64,000 nucleotides of DNA from Spartobacteria bacterium (GCA_003167555.1 PMSN01000008.1:31623-95622), one strand, 5' to 3'; counted from the first letter of the stretch, positions 33,223 to 42,973 are shown. A program made the numbers and translations. The notes: generated by a model not told the origin, from the sequence alone.

Positions 33223-33951
33223 ATGGAAACTGATTACAAGGTCAAGCTCGAGATCTTCGAAGGTCCTCTCGACCTGCTGCTTTATCTGATCAAGCGCGAC
33301 GAGATCGACATCTATGAGATTTCACTCGAGCGGATCACGAGCCAGTACCTCGAGTATCTCCAGGCTTTCAAGGAATTGAATATCGACATCGCCGGCGAGT
33401 TCATCGTCATGGCGGCGAATTTGATTTATCTGAAAAGCCGCAGCCTCCTGCCCGCCGACCAGCAGCCGCCCGACGAAGAGGCGGCCGAGGATGATCCCCG
33501 TTGGGATTTGATCCGGCAGTTGATCGAATACAAAAAGTTCAAGGAGGCGGCCGCCCAACTGCATAGCCGGGAGCTGGAGCAGGAAAGGATTTTCGCGCGC
33601 GCCGGAACTCTGTCCGGAATGAACGTGCTCGCGCCGCTTCCGCTGGGTGAGGTGGGCATTTTCCAATTGATCAACGCGCTCCAGACCGTGATCAAGCGGG
33701 TCGAGGCGCGGGAGGATTTGCGCGAAATCTTCGGCGAACATTTCACGGTCTCGGACAAGATCGATTCGATCTTGCAGCGCGTCGCAAGTGGGGTGGCGTT
33801 GAAATTTTCCGAGCTCTTCGCCGAGATGGCGTCCCGGGTCGAGATCGTGGTGACATTTCTCGCGCTCCTCGAATTGATCCGGCTCAAGCAAGTGCGCGCG
33901 ACGCAGACGAATCCCTTCGACGAAATCGAGATCGCGGCCGCCTCGAGCTAG
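33223..33951 (+). CDS. scpA: segregation and condensation protein A
   Basis: A 242-residue kleisin subunit that bridges SMC heads in the chromosome condensation complex. The N-terminal block VKLEIFEGPLDLLLYLIKRD and the AANLIYLKSRSLLP segment are diagnostic. A helical linker and a C-terminal winged-helix (VVTFLALLELIRLKQVRATQ) complete the kleisin. The usual partner scpB does not follow; an epimerase gene lies 18 bp downstream, so scpB is presumably elsewhere. Confidence 0.93.
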   Translation: METDYKVKLEIFEGPLDLLLYLIKRDEIDIYEISLERITSQYLEYLQAFKELNIDIAGEFIVMAANLIYLKSRSLLPADQQPPDEEAAEDDPRWDLIRQLIEYKKFKEAAAQLHSRELEQERIFARAGTLSGMNVLAPLPLGEVGIFQLINALQTVIKRVEAREDLREIFGEHFTVSDKIDSILQRVASGVALKFSELFAEMASRVEIVVTFLALLELIRLKQVRATQTNPFDEIEIAAASS

Positions 33952-33968
33952 ACAAACGCGCACCGGGC

Positions 33969-34826
33969 ATGCCGCGAATCTTGATCGCCGGTTGCGGGTA
34001 CGTGGGAGAAGCGGCCGCGGATCTTTTTAACGCACGCGGATGGGAGGTCGAAGGCTGGACGGCCTCCGCGCAATCGGCCGCCCGGCTGTGCGCCAAACCT
34101 TACGCGGTGCGCGCTCTCGACATTAGCGATGCGGCAGCGGTCTCTTCCATGCGCGGACATTTCGACGTCGTCCTTCAATGCGCCAGCTCCGGCGGCGGCG
34201 GCCCGGAGGAATATCGGCGCGTTTATTTGGCGGGTGCGCGCAATCTCATTCAGACCTTTCACGATGCCACTCTTCTCTTCACGAGCAGCACGAGCGTTTA
34301 CGCGCAAGAGGAAGGCGAGATCGTCGATGAAACCAGTCCGGCGCAACCGGGTCACGAGACGGGATGCATCTTGCGCGAGGCCGAGGAGCTGGTTCTGGCC
34401 AACAACGGAATCGTGTCGCGGCTCGGCGGGATCTATGGACCGGGGCGCTCGTTTTTCCTGCGCAGATTTCTCGCCGGAGAAGTAGGGATCGATCACGCCG
34501 GCACCCGTTTCATCAACCAGGCGCATCGCGACGATATCGTCTCGGCTTTGTTCCTCCTGGCGCATCACCGAGCGGAGTTGGGAGGTCAAACCTACAATGT
34601 CGTCGATGACGAGCCAGCCACAGCACGCCAGGTGTATGAATGGTTGAGTCTCGAACTGAAACCTCCGCCGCAGCAGAAAAAATCCTCCGCAAAACGGAAG
34701 CGCGGCGAAAGTAACAAGCGGGTGAGCAACCAAAAACTCCGCGCCCTGGGATGGGAGCCGAGTTACCCGAATTTTCGCGTCGCGATGACGGAAAGCGTGC
34801 TTCCGAGTTTTGGCATTGAGCGCTAA
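33969..34826 (+). CDS. NAD(P)-dependent SDR-type epimerase/dehydratase-like protein
   Basis: A 285-residue Rossmann protein. The dinucleotide motif is RILIAGCGYVGEAAADLF, followed by a catalytic-site-like block TLLFTSSTSVYAQEEGEIVD and a substrate region SRLGGIYGPGRS. It resembles the YeeZ/atypical-epimerase subgroup of extended SDRs. The YxxxK pair is not clear (YAQEE), so activity may be non-canonical. It probably shares a transcript with scpA. The Lys-rich stretch near residues 235-256 is a likely surface insert. Confidence 0.75.
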   Translation: MPRILIAGCGYVGEAAADLFNARGWEVEGWTASAQSAARLCAKPYAVRALDISDAAAVSSMRGHFDVVLQCASSGGGGPEEYRRVYLAGARNLIQTFHDATLLFTSSTSVYAQEEGEIVDETSPAQPGHETGCILREAEELVLANNGIVSRLGGIYGPGRSFFLRRFLAGEVGIDHAGTRFINQAHRDDIVSALFLLAHHRAELGGQTYNVVDDEPATARQVYEWLSLELKPPPQQKKSSAKRKRGESNKRVSNQKLRALGWEPSYPNFRVAMTESVLPSFGIER

Positions 34827-34870
34827 ATTGGCCGGTTCGGTGCCGGTATGGAAGCTGCTAAAAAAGGATC

Positions 34871-35137
34871 ATGCGTCATATCAAACTGAGCGGTCGCGAA
34901 GCGACCGTTGTGCGTTCGATTGGCTTCACGGAAGCGATGATGGGCGCCGAGATCCAGGATTGCACGCATATGGACGTCGACGACGTGACCGACACCCTCA
35001 ATAGCCTGATGTCGGCCGGCTACGTGGAAAGCATCCCATTTTGCGAAGAAGTGCAGATCGCCGAAATGCCCGTCACGGCGTTTGAAATTAATCCGGCTTA
35101 CGTAGGGGAATTGAAGCAGGCGCTTTATCGCCGGTAA
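34871..35137 (+). CDS. small conserved-looking protein of unknown function
   Basis: An 88-residue protein, strongly supported as a gene by an AAGGA ribosome-binding site 6 bp upstream and a compact composition (TEAMMGAEIQDCTHMDVDDV, TLNSLMSAGYVESIPFCEEV). The helix-turn-helix-plus-wing rhythm suggests a small winged-helix protein, but no family is recognised. It converges on the ABC ATPase gene with a 2-bp gap. Confidence 0.6.
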   Translation: MRHIKLSGREATVVRSIGFTEAMMGAEIQDCTHMDVDDVTDTLNSLMSAGYVESIPFCEEVQIAEMPVTAFEINPAYVGELKQALYRR

Positions 35138-35139
35138 AA

Positions 35140-36162
35140 TCAGGGCGCGGTGCCATCGGCCGCGAGCGTCGCGACGTTTTGCTGCGATGCGTGGCGCTGG
35201 CCGAAAAGTTGGCGGATTACTTCTTCCACCGGCAATTCCTGCACATTGATGTCCATCACGGCGCATTCTTCGAGCACTTCACGGCAGGTCTCCGTGACTT
35301 TCGCGCGAGGCACCTTTATCTGCACCGAAACCGGAGTCTGCTGAAGCACTTCGCCGAGCGTCGAAAAATCGCGTTCGGCCGGCTGCGCAAAAGTGAGGCT
35401 GATGATTTTGGAGCCAGAGAAGCGATCGATGATGGAATTGAGCGGGCCATCGAAAAAGATTTTGCCGTGATCGATGATGATGACGCGGTCGCACAGCTCC
35501 TCTATGTCCTGCATGTAATGGCTCGTCAGCATGGTGACGATCTTGTGTTCGGAATTGTAGAGCCGGAGAAATTCGCGCACCCGTTTTTGACTTACGACGT
35601 CGAGGCCGATGGTGGGCTCGTCGAGAAAGAGAACGCGCGGCTCGTGGATGAGCGCGGAGATCAATTCCATCTTCATGCGCTCGCCTAACGACAGCTCGCG
35701 CACCATCACGTTCATCTTGTCCTGCACCTCCAGCAGCTCGCTCAGGCCGCCCACCACTTTCTTGAAGCGCTCGCGCTCGATTCCGTAGATGGCGCGATTC
35801 AGCTCGAGCGATTCCTGCGCGGGCAAGTCCCACCAGAGCGCATTCTTCTGTCCCATCACGAGGCTGAACTGGCGCTTCATTTCATTGCTTCGTTCCCACG
35901 GAACAAAACCGAGCACGCGCGCCTCGCCGCTGCTCGGATTCAAAAGGCCGGAAAGCATTTTAAGCACGGTCGTTTTCCCCGCCCCGTTCGGCCCCAGGAA
36001 TCCGACCAGCTCGCCTTCCTCTATTTTGAAAGTGACGTCGTCCGCTGCGCGGGTCTCGTGGTACTTTCGCCTAACGAGTCCTTTGATCGATCCGCGGAGC
36101 CCACCTTCCTTGCGGTAGGTCCGATAGATCTTCGTCAGACCGCGCGTTTCGATAACACTCAT
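35140..36162 (-). CDS. ABC transporter ATP-binding protein (ABC-2 export type)
   Basis: A 340-residue ATPase. Walker A is FLGPNGAGKTTVLKM, the signature ELSLGERMKMELI (LSxGE variant), Walker B VLFLDEPTIGLDVV, and the H-loop TSHYMQDI. The C-terminal 90 residues are an added domain typical of viologen/ABC-2 exporters. No permease gene adjoins it (the upstream neighbour is dxs and the downstream one is a convergent unrelated gene), so its membrane partner is elsewhere or lost. TCGTTAGGC copies at 35683 (encoding S-L-G of the signature) and 36069 are notable. Confidence 0.87.
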   Translation of the reverse strand: MSVIETRGLTKIYRTYRKEGGLRGSIKGLVRRKYHETRAADDVTFKIEEGELVGFLGPNGAGKTTVLKMLSGLLNPSSGEARVLGFVPWERSNEMKRQFSLVMGQKNALWWDLPAQESLELNRAIYGIERERFKKVVGGLSELLEVQDKMNVMVRELSLGERMKMELISALIHEPRVLFLDEPTIGLDVVSQKRVREFLRLYNSEHKIVTMLTSHYMQDIEELCDRVIIIDHGKIFFDGPLNSIIDRFSGSKIISLTFAQPAERDFSTLGEVLQQTPVSVQIKVPRAKVTETCREVLEECAVMDINVQELPVEEVIRQLFGQRHASQQNVATLAADGTAP

Positions 36163-36205
36163 GTGACTCCGCCGGAGCGATCATCGGCCGTCGGCCTCCC
36201 GACGT

Positions 36206-38134
36206 TCACGCCGCGCTCGGCTGGGCTTTCGTGCCCTTCGTTTTCAGGAGCGGCAAGACTTTCTCCACGAGCGCATCGGCCGTGATGCCGTGTTTTTTGC
36301 GCAGGATCGGGATCGTTCCATGTTCGACGAACTGGTCCGGCCAACCGATGCGGACGACCGGCGTGTTGATCATCTGGCTGTGGAGATGCTCCATCACCGC
36401 GCATCCGAAGCCGTTGTGCAAAACGTGGTCCTCGATGGTGCAGACCACGTCCACGCCGCGCGCGAAAAATTCGAGCGTGCCGGTGTCGAGCGGCTTGATC
36501 CAGCGCGGATTGATGAGCGCGACCGAGATGCCTTTTTCTTCGAGCTTGCGCGCCGCTTCTTCCGCCACCTCGAACATGTTGCCCAATCCGAAAATGGCCA
36601 CATCGCGGCCATGTTGCACCACTTCCGCTTTGCCGATCTCGAGCAGTTTTGGCGCGGCCTTCGGCACCGCGCCCGTGCCGGCGCCCCGCGGATAACGGAT
36701 CGCGATTGGCCCGGAATTGTAATTGGCGATCGTCCAGAGCATGTCGACGAATTCATCTTCATTCTTCGGCTGCATGTGCACGAAGTTCGGGATGTGCCGG
36801 AGATAGCCGATATCGAAAAGCCCGTGATGCGTCGGGCCGTCATCGCCGCTGAGCCCGGCGCGATCCATGCAGAGCGCGACATTCAGATTCTGAAGCGCGA
36901 TGTCATGGATGATCATGTCGTACGCGCGCTGCATGAAGGTCGAGTAAATCGTGAGGAACGGCTTGAGCCCCTGCGTCGCCAGGCCGCAGGCGAAAAGCGC
37001 GGCGTGTTCTTCCGCGATCCCGACATCGAAATAACGCGTCGGATGTTGCGCCTGGAAAAATCCCAACCCGGTTCCGCTCGGCATCGCGGCCGTGATCGCG
37101 ACGATCTTTTGATTTGAATCGGCAAACTTTGCCAGCGTTTTTCCCATCAGCTCCGAATACGTCGGCGTCGGCGCGGGCGCGGTCTCGCCGCTCTCGATTT
37201 TGTATTTTCCGAGCCCGTGGAATTTGTCCGGCTTCGCGATCGCGGGCTCGTAGCCTTTTCCTTTCTTGGTCAGAATGTGGAGGAGCACCGGCTCGTCCTG
37301 GCCCTTGAGGAATTCGAAAGTTTTGATGAGCAGCGGGATGTCGTGGCCATCGATCGGCCCGTAATAACGCAGCCCCAGCTCCTCGAAAATCACGCTCGGC
37401 ACGAGCAGATTCTTGACGCCCTCTTCGACTTTGTGGGCGAACTCGACCGCGGTCCGGCCCGCGATCGCTTCCACGAAACGCCGCGCCTTGTCGTGCAGAC
37501 CGGCGTAGGTCGGGTTCGCGACGATGTTATTCAAATAGCTCGCGATCGCGCCGACGTTTTTCGCGATTGACCATTCGTTGTCGTTCAACACCACGATGAA
37601 GCGCCGCGTTTGCGATTTCGCGTTGTTGAGCGCTTCATAACTAATGCCGCAGGTGAAGGCGGCATCGCCGGCCACCACCACGACGTTCTCGTCACCGCCA
37701 CGCAGATCGCGGCCGACCGCCATGCCCAGACCGGCCGACAACGCCGTGCCCGCGTGACCCGCGCCATAGCAATCATGTTCGCTCTCGGTCCGGAGGAGAA
37801 ATCCGTTCAATCCTTGGTATTGCCGCATCGTGCCGATGCGATCGAGCCGGCCCGTAAACATTTTGTGGACGTAACCCTGGTGGCTCACGTCGAAAACGAA
37901 TCTGTCCTTGGGAGTTTCGAAGACGCGGTGCAGCGCGATCGTCAGCTCGACGACGCCGAGGTTCGGGCCAAGGTGTCCGCCTGTTTGCGAGAGGACCTTA
38001 ATCAGTTCATCGCGCACTTCCTGGGCGAGTTGCGGCAGGTCCTGCTCCCGCAGCGCTTTGATGTCCGCCGGAGAACCGATGCCGTCGAGCAGCCGCGGAG
38101 CGGTCGTCGTCTCAGAAGAGTCTGACTTCGTCAT
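36206..38134 (-). CDS. dxs: 1-deoxy-D-xylulose-5-phosphate synthase
   Basis: A 642-residue thiamine-diphosphate enzyme joining pyruvate and glyceraldehyde-3-phosphate in the MEP isoprenoid pathway. Visible blocks are HQGYVHKMFTGR, CYGAGHAGTALSAGLGMAVG, the TPP/metal motif VAGDAAFTCGISYEALNNA with NDNEWSI, the catalytic Glu region DVGIAEEHAALFACG, and DRAGLSGDDGPTHHG. It overlaps xseB by 23 bp, as in many bacteria, so both are made from one message. Confidence 0.93.
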   Translation of the reverse strand: MTKSDSSETTTAPRLLDGIGSPADIKALREQDLPQLAQEVRDELIKVLSQTGGHLGPNLGVVELTIALHRVFETPKDRFVFDVSHQGYVHKMFTGRLDRIGTMRQYQGLNGFLLRTESEHDCYGAGHAGTALSAGLGMAVGRDLRGGDENVVVVAGDAAFTCGISYEALNNAKSQTRRFIVVLNDNEWSIAKNVGAIASYLNNIVANPTYAGLHDKARRFVEAIAGRTAVEFAHKVEEGVKNLLVPSVIFEELGLRYYGPIDGHDIPLLIKTFEFLKGQDEPVLLHILTKKGKGYEPAIAKPDKFHGLGKYKIESGETAPAPTPTYSELMGKTLAKFADSNQKIVAITAAMPSGTGLGFFQAQHPTRYFDVGIAEEHAALFACGLATQGLKPFLTIYSTFMQRAYDMIIHDIALQNLNVALCMDRAGLSGDDGPTHHGLFDIGYLRHIPNFVHMQPKNEDEFVDMLWTIANYNSGPIAIRYPRGAGTGAVPKAAPKLLEIGKAEVVQHGRDVAIFGLGNMFEVAEEAARKLEEKGISVALINPRWIKPLDTGTLEFFARGVDVVCTIEDHVLHNGFGCAVMEHLHSQMINTPVVRIGWPDQFVEHGTIPILRKKHGITADALVEKVLPLLKTKGTKAQPSAA

Positions 38135-38429
38135 TTTGGTTTTCTCCCTTTTCCTCCGGCTTCGCCGCGCCTTCCTTCTCGAGCGCCGGCGCGAAATCTT
38201 TCACGCTCGCCTTCCCGGCATTGTTTCGCGTGATGATTTCAATTCTTTGCTCTGCACTGCTGAGACGTTCCTGGCAAATTTTCACCAGCTTCATGCCTTC
38301 TTCGTAGCGGACGATCAATTCTTCCAGCATCATTTTGCCGGACTCCATTTGCTCCACGATCTCCTCGAGGCGATCCATCGCCCCTTCGAAATTAAGCTCA
38401 GGTTCAATTTTTTTTGTGGAAGCGGCCAT
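38112..38429 (-). CDS. xseB: exodeoxyribonuclease VII small subunit
   Basis: A 105-residue protein with the conserved XseB core (LNFEGAMDRLEEIVEQMESG then EELIVRYEEGMKLVKICQER). A Lys/Glu-rich tail of about 30 residues makes it longer than the typical 60-80 residues. It pairs with XseA to degrade single-stranded DNA. The 23-bp overlap with dxs supports the call. No good ribosome-binding site precedes ATG 38429. Confidence 0.88.
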   Translation of the reverse strand: MAASTKKIEPELNFEGAMDRLEEIVEQMESGKMMLEELIVRYEEGMKLVKICQERLSSAEQRIEIITRNNAGKASVKDFAPALEKEGAAKPEEKGENQNDEVRLF

Positions 38430-38455
38430 TGGAGGAGGAGCAATTAAGCATAGGG

Positions 38456-38474
38456 GCGCTTTTATAAAAAGCGC
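38456..38474. promoter_or_regulatory. perfect palindrome upstream of xseB
   Basis: GCGCTTTT, ATA, AAAAGCGC forms a symmetric 8-bp repeat 27 bp upstream of the xseB start, in the 212-bp divergent gap before the DUF1800 gene. It could be an operator or a minimal terminator; only the symmetry is certain. Confidence 0.35.
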
Positions 38475-38641
38475 GACTTATCCGCAAAAGCAGGGTTTCA
38501 TTCACGGTCATGTCGCAAAACGGGCGGAAAAGTCTCGCAAAAGACCCCGAGAGTCTGGTTCAATTCCTGCTCATGTTTAGCAGTAGAATCCATTGTCTCC
38601 TCGGCCCAGCCGAGATTCTCCTGCGGCGGCGATTCTGAGAG

Positions 38642-41479
38642 ATGAGACGTTTGCTTCAATTCGCGGGGGTTTCGGCTGCGGCCGCAATGGCGTTGACTCT
38701 ATTCGCCCCGTCCGCGCGCGCCATCTCCAGCGCGGTCAATATTTCCACTCGAATGGTCGTCGAGACCGGCGACAATGTTTTGATCGGCGGCTTCATCGTA
38801 TATGGCACCGGCCAGAAAAATGTGGCGGTGCGCGCCATCGGGCCATCGCTGCCCGTGCCCGGCGCGCTGAGCGATCCCGTTCTCGAATTACACGACGCCA
38901 CCGGCGCGATCATCGCCACGAATGACAACTGGCGCAGCTCTCAACAGGACGCCCTCATCGCGGCCGGCCTGGCGCCCGGGAACGACCTTGATGCCGCCTT
39001 GATCACGACGCTTCAGACCGGGAACTACACCGTCGTGGTGCATGGAGCGAATAACGCCACGGGCGTTGCGCTCGTGGAAGTTTACGACCTCGATACCGGA
39101 ACGCCCACCGCGCGCCTCGGCAATATCTCTACGCGCGGTCATGTCCTGACGGGCGACAATATCATGATCGGGGGTTTCATCATTCGCGGCGACTTGGCGA
39201 AGCGCACGATCGTCCGGGCGAGAGGTCCGTCGCTCAGCCTCAATGGCGTTCCGCTCGCTGGCCGGATGCAGGATCCAATGATCGAGCTGCACGATGGGAA
39301 TGGCGCCCTCATGGCGCAGAACGATAATTGGCGCACAACTCAGGAAGCGGAGATCGAGGCCAGCACGATCGCGCCGACCGACGACCACGAAGCGGCCATC
39401 GTGGCGACGCTTGCGCCCGGGAATTACACTGCCATCGTCCGCGGCGCCAATAACACTACCGGCATCGCCCTCGTCGAGATGTACGACCTCGATCAGCCGC
39501 CGTCCGCGGACGGCTCCACGCTTTATGTCGCGCAGTTGCGCCCGCAAGGGACCGCCAATTCTCAGGCCTCCGGCACGGCTACGCTCCGACTCGCCGCGGA
39601 TGGGAAATCAGCCGTCATCGCGTTCGATTACTCAAATCTCTCCGGCCCGATCACGGGAATGCACATCCACGGCGCGGATGGCGGTATCCTGTTCGATGTC
39701 GATTCCGCCACGCCGCAACCGGATGGAACCATCATCTGGGTCTTCACCCCGGTCGGGACCTCGACGGTGGCCGACATCCTCAACGAAATCAAAGCTGGCC
39801 AGACTTATTTCAACATCCACACCGCGCAATACCCGACTGGCGAGATAAAGGGCCTCTTCAATATCTCAACCGGCGCCCAAGCCGCGCCGGTACCGACGCC
39901 GCCGCCGCCGCTCCCTTCCGGCACGCCGACCACGGCTGACGCGGGCCGATTCCTTTCTCAAGCAACTTTCGGCGCGACGGACGCGCTGATCACGAAAGTC
40001 CAGACTCAGGGTTACGACGCGTTCCTGAACGACCAGTTCGCTGCGCCGATTTCTTCGCACCTTGCTTTCGTCGACGCAGCAGTCGCGGCATTGCCCACCC
40101 CGGCGCCGAGCGCAACACCGAACCAGCCGACCCAGACCCAGACCAACGACGCCTGGTGGACCTACGCGATTTCCGCGCCGGACCAATTACGGCAGCGCGT
40201 CGCGTTTGCCTTGAGCGAAACCCTGGTCGCCTCGCTCAATAGCGCTGGCCTCGGAAACAGACCCTTCGCGCTGCCAGCCTACTATGATGTGCTGGTGAAA
40301 GATGCGTTCGGAAATTACCGGCAGCTCCTCGAGGACATCACCCTCAATCCCGCGATGGGCGCGTATCTGAACATGCTTCAGAACGACAAGGCGAATGCCG
40401 CCAACCACACCTTGCCTAACGAGAATTACGCGCGCGAAATCATGCAGCTCTTTTCGATCGGCCTGTACGATCTCAATCTTGACGACGGCCTTACGCTGAG
40501 TGCGAGCGGATTCCCAATCGCGACCTACACTCAGGATGCAATTCTGGGGACGGCCGCGGTTTTCACCGGCTGGACTTACGGGCAGCCCGGTGTCGCGAAT
40601 CCTGTTTTCTTCCCCGGCGTCGCCAACCAGAGCTGGCGCGATCCGATGATCAATATCGCGAGCCACCATTCGCCGGACGCGAAAACGATCTTGAATGGTG
40701 TCTCGATTCCGGCCGGCCAAACTGCCGCGCAGGACTTAAAGACGACGCTTGATACGATCTTCAACCATCCGAATGTCGGACCGTTCATCTCCCGCCAGTT
40801 GATTCAACGCCTTGTCACGAGTAACCCGAGTCCCGGTTACGTTTATCGCGTCGCGTCAGTCTTCAACAACAACGGCCAGGGCGTTCGCGGAGATTTGAAG
40901 GCAGTCGTGCGTGCCATCTTGATGGATTACGACGGACGCGTTCCTCTCATGTCGGCACAGGGCATCGGCCACGAGCGCGAACCTGTTATTCGGCTGACTA
41001 ATCTGCTGCGAGCGTTCAACGCCTCATCGCCCGACGGGAACTTCTCGGTCCGGAACGGGTATGCGAATCTCGACGAAGAAGCGATGCATTCGCCCACGGT
41101 TTTCAATTTCTTCTCGCCCGAATACTCGGCGCCCGGCGCCATCGCGGGAGCCGGCTTGCAAAGTCCGGAGTTCGAAATCACCACGGAAACGACCGTCGTG
41201 ATGATCACGAATTATCTCAGGACCGCGATCTACAGTTCGCTCGGTCCTTCGACGGACAAGATCACGCTCAATCTTTCCAATGACACCACGCTCGCCGCAA
41301 ATCCGAGCCAGCTCGTGGATCATCTCAACACGCTTCTCATGGCCGGCAGCATGTCGTCCGACATGCGCACCACCTTGATCAACGCGATCACGCAAATCCC
41401 GGCGAACAATCCCACCGAGCGCGCCCGCACCGCCATCTATCTCGTGACCAACTCGCCCGAGTTCACCATCGACAAATAG
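38642..41479 (+). CDS. secreted DUF1800-family protein with beta-repeats and CHRD domain
   Basis: A 945-residue exported protein. A signal peptide (FAGVSAAAAMALTLFAPSAR then AIS) leads to two related beta-rich repeats of about 125 residues (GDNVLIGGFIVYG and, in the second, GDNIMIGGFIIRG, each ending ATGVALVEVYDLD-like). A CHRD domain follows at residues about 290-409 (DGSTLYVAQLRP, ITGMHIHGADGG, YFNIHTAQYPTGEIKG). A Pro-rich linker leads to a DUF1800 domain (residues 432-945: FLSQATFGATDALI, YAREIMQLFSIGLYDLN). DUF1800/DUF1501 pairs are characteristic of Verrucomicrobiota and Planctomycetota; their function is unknown. The DUF1501 gene starts one base after this stop. Confidence 0.88.
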   Translation: MRRLLQFAGVSAAAAMALTLFAPSARAISSAVNISTRMVVETGDNVLIGGFIVYGTGQKNVAVRAIGPSLPVPGALSDPVLELHDATGAIIATNDNWRSSQQDALIAAGLAPGNDLDAALITTLQTGNYTVVVHGANNATGVALVEVYDLDTGTPTARLGNISTRGHVLTGDNIMIGGFIIRGDLAKRTIVRARGPSLSLNGVPLAGRMQDPMIELHDGNGALMAQNDNWRTTQEAEIEASTIAPTDDHEAAIVATLAPGNYTAIVRGANNTTGIALVEMYDLDQPPSADGSTLYVAQLRPQGTANSQASGTATLRLAADGKSAVIAFDYSNLSGPITGMHIHGADGGILFDVDSATPQPDGTIIWVFTPVGTSTVADILNEIKAGQTYFNIHTAQYPTGEIKGLFNISTGAQAAPVPTPPPPLPSGTPTTADAGRFLSQATFGATDALITKVQTQGYDAFLNDQFAAPISSHLAFVDAAVAALPTPAPSATPNQPTQTQTNDAWWTYAISAPDQLRQRVAFALSETLVASLNSAGLGNRPFALPAYYDVLVKDAFGNYRQLLEDITLNPAMGAYLNMLQNDKANAANHTLPNENYAREIMQLFSIGLYDLNLDDGLTLSASGFPIATYTQDAILGTAAVFTGWTYGQPGVANPVFFPGVANQSWRDPMINIASHHSPDAKTILNGVSIPAGQTAAQDLKTTLDTIFNHPNVGPFISRQLIQRLVTSNPSPGYVYRVASVFNNNGQGVRGDLKAVVRAILMDYDGRVPLMSAQGIGHEREPVIRLTNLLRAFNASSPDGNFSVRNGYANLDEEAMHSPTVFNFFSPEYSAPGAIAGAGLQSPEFEITTETTVVMITNYLRTAIYSSLGPSTDKITLNLSNDTTLAANPSQLVDHLNTLLMAGSMSSDMRTTLINAITQIPANNPTERARTAIYLVTNSPEFTIDK

Positions 41480-41480
41480 T

Positions 41481-42842
41481 ATGTACGCACCCACTCGCCG
41501 CACCTTCATTCGCCAGGCTGCCTGCGCCGCGCTCACCACCTCGGGGTTGCTCAACACCATCTTCGATCTGCGCCGCCTCAGCGCCGCCACCTTCGCCGAT
41601 ACGAGCGATTACAAGGCGCTCGTCTGCCTCTTTCTCTTCGGCGGCAACGACGCGAACAACGTCATCATCCCGCACGACAACGCCGGCTACAATTCCTACG
41701 CGGCCGCGCGCGGTATTCTCGCCATCCCGCAGGCGTCGCTTCTTCCACTTACTTTGCCGAATGGCGATGGGCGCGACTTCGCGTTCCATCCGAACCTGGC
41801 GGAATTGCAGGCGCTTTTTAATCAGGGACATCTCGGCATCGTCTCGAACGTCGGCACCCTCGTCGCGCCAGTCACCCGCGCGCAATATCTCGCGGGCGGG
41901 GCCGCCGTTCCCTCGCAGCTCTTCTCGCATGCCGACCAATCGGTCCAGTGGCAGACTTCGGTCCCGGATCAAGTTTCAAAGACGGGTTGGGGCGGGCGAA
42001 TGGCCGACGTTCTGCAATCGCTCAACCCCAATTCCAAGATTTCTCTTTCCATCTCGATCGCGGGCACGAACACATTCGAGGTCGGCAACACTGTCCTCCC
42101 CTACAGTATTTCCTCCAATGGAAGCGTTGGTCTCGCCGGGTTCGACGGGAGCGCGAATGCGAATGTGCGTTTGCAAGCATTCAAGGATTTGCTCGCGTTG
42201 CCGCATCACAATTTATTGGAACAGGCGTATTCGGACACGGTCAGCCGTTCCATCGCCGCCAATGAGCTGCTCACCTCCGCGCTCGCCGGTATCCCGCCGT
42301 TCCAAACCGTTTTCCCGGCAAGCGCGCTCGCCCAGCAGCTCAGCATGGTGGCGAAACTCATCGCGGCGCGGACCAATCTCAGCATGCAGCGCCAGATCTT
42401 TTTCTGCTCGGTCGGCGGTTACGATACTCATGGCGCTCAACTCACCGGGCAGTCGAATCTGTTTACGGAATTGAGCCAGGCCCTGAACGCGTTTTATTCC
42501 GCGACCACCGAGCTCGGCATCGCTCAACAGGTCACGACTTTCACCGCGTCCGATTTCGGCCGCACCTACCCGACGAATGGTTCCGGTTCCGATCACGGCT
42601 GGGGCAGCCATCAATTCGTCCTCGGCGGTGCGGTCCAAGGTGGACGATTATTCGGAACGTTCCCGACTCTCGCCGTGAACGGACCGGACGACACCGGCCA
42701 AGGCCGCTGGATTCCGACGACATCGGTCGACGAATTTTCCGCGACGCTTGCGACATGGTTTGGCGTGAGCGCCTCGGACTTGTCCACGGTGCTTCCAAAC
42801 ATCGGCCGCTTCGCGCATCCGAATATCGGTATCTTCGGATGA
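41481..42842 (+). CDS. DUF1501-family Tat-exported protein
   Basis: A 453-residue protein. It opens with a twin-arginine signal (TRRTFIRQAACAALTTSGLL). The DUF1501 blocks are VCLFLFGGNDANNVIIPHDN, SHADQSVQWQTSVPD, SVGGYDTHGAQLTGQ, FTASDFGRTYPTNGSGSDHG and VLGGAVQGGRLFGTFP. DUF1501 is related to the alkaline phosphatase/sulfatase fold and retains Asp/His metal-like residues here. It is probably made with the upstream DUF1800 protein, with no gap between them. Confidence 0.9.
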   Translation: MYAPTRRTFIRQAACAALTTSGLLNTIFDLRRLSAATFADTSDYKALVCLFLFGGNDANNVIIPHDNAGYNSYAAARGILAIPQASLLPLTLPNGDGRDFAFHPNLAELQALFNQGHLGIVSNVGTLVAPVTRAQYLAGGAAVPSQLFSHADQSVQWQTSVPDQVSKTGWGGRMADVLQSLNPNSKISLSISIAGTNTFEVGNTVLPYSISSNGSVGLAGFDGSANANVRLQAFKDLLALPHHNLLEQAYSDTVSRSIAANELLTSALAGIPPFQTVFPASALAQQLSMVAKLIAARTNLSMQRQIFFCSVGGYDTHGAQLTGQSNLFTELSQALNAFYSATTELGIAQQVTTFTASDFGRTYPTNGSGSDHGWGSHQFVLGGAVQGGRLFGTFPTLAVNGPDDTGQGRWIPTTSVDEFSATLATWFGVSASDLSTVLPNIGRFAHPNIGIFG

Positions 42843-42860
42843 TGTAGAGGCGCGTGTGGC

Positions 42861-42953
42861 CGTCATCCTGAGCGAAGCGAAGCGGAGCCGAAGGACCCCG
42901 CGCTAGTTTTTCTCGACGTGCCACGGGGTCCCTCGACTTCGCTCGGGATGACG
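42861..42953. repeat. dispersed inverted repeat, family E full copy
   Basis: The left arm begins CGTCATCCTGAGCGAAGCGA and the right arm ends TCGCTCGGGATGACG. The inner blocks GGACCCCGCG and ACGGGGTCCC pair. The left arm carries a short AGCGAAGC insertion/duplication relative to the right arm. The right arm is the inverted counterpart of the in-gene arm at 22869. The element starts 18 bp after the DUF1501 stop. Confidence 0.85.
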
Positions 42954-42973
42954 GCAGCTCTAGATTTTCTTGC

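Noticed and set aside
35140..36162. Possible pairing of the ABC ATPase with a permease in the window
   Set aside because: The only ABC-2 permease is at 52148 and has its own ATPase directly upstream.
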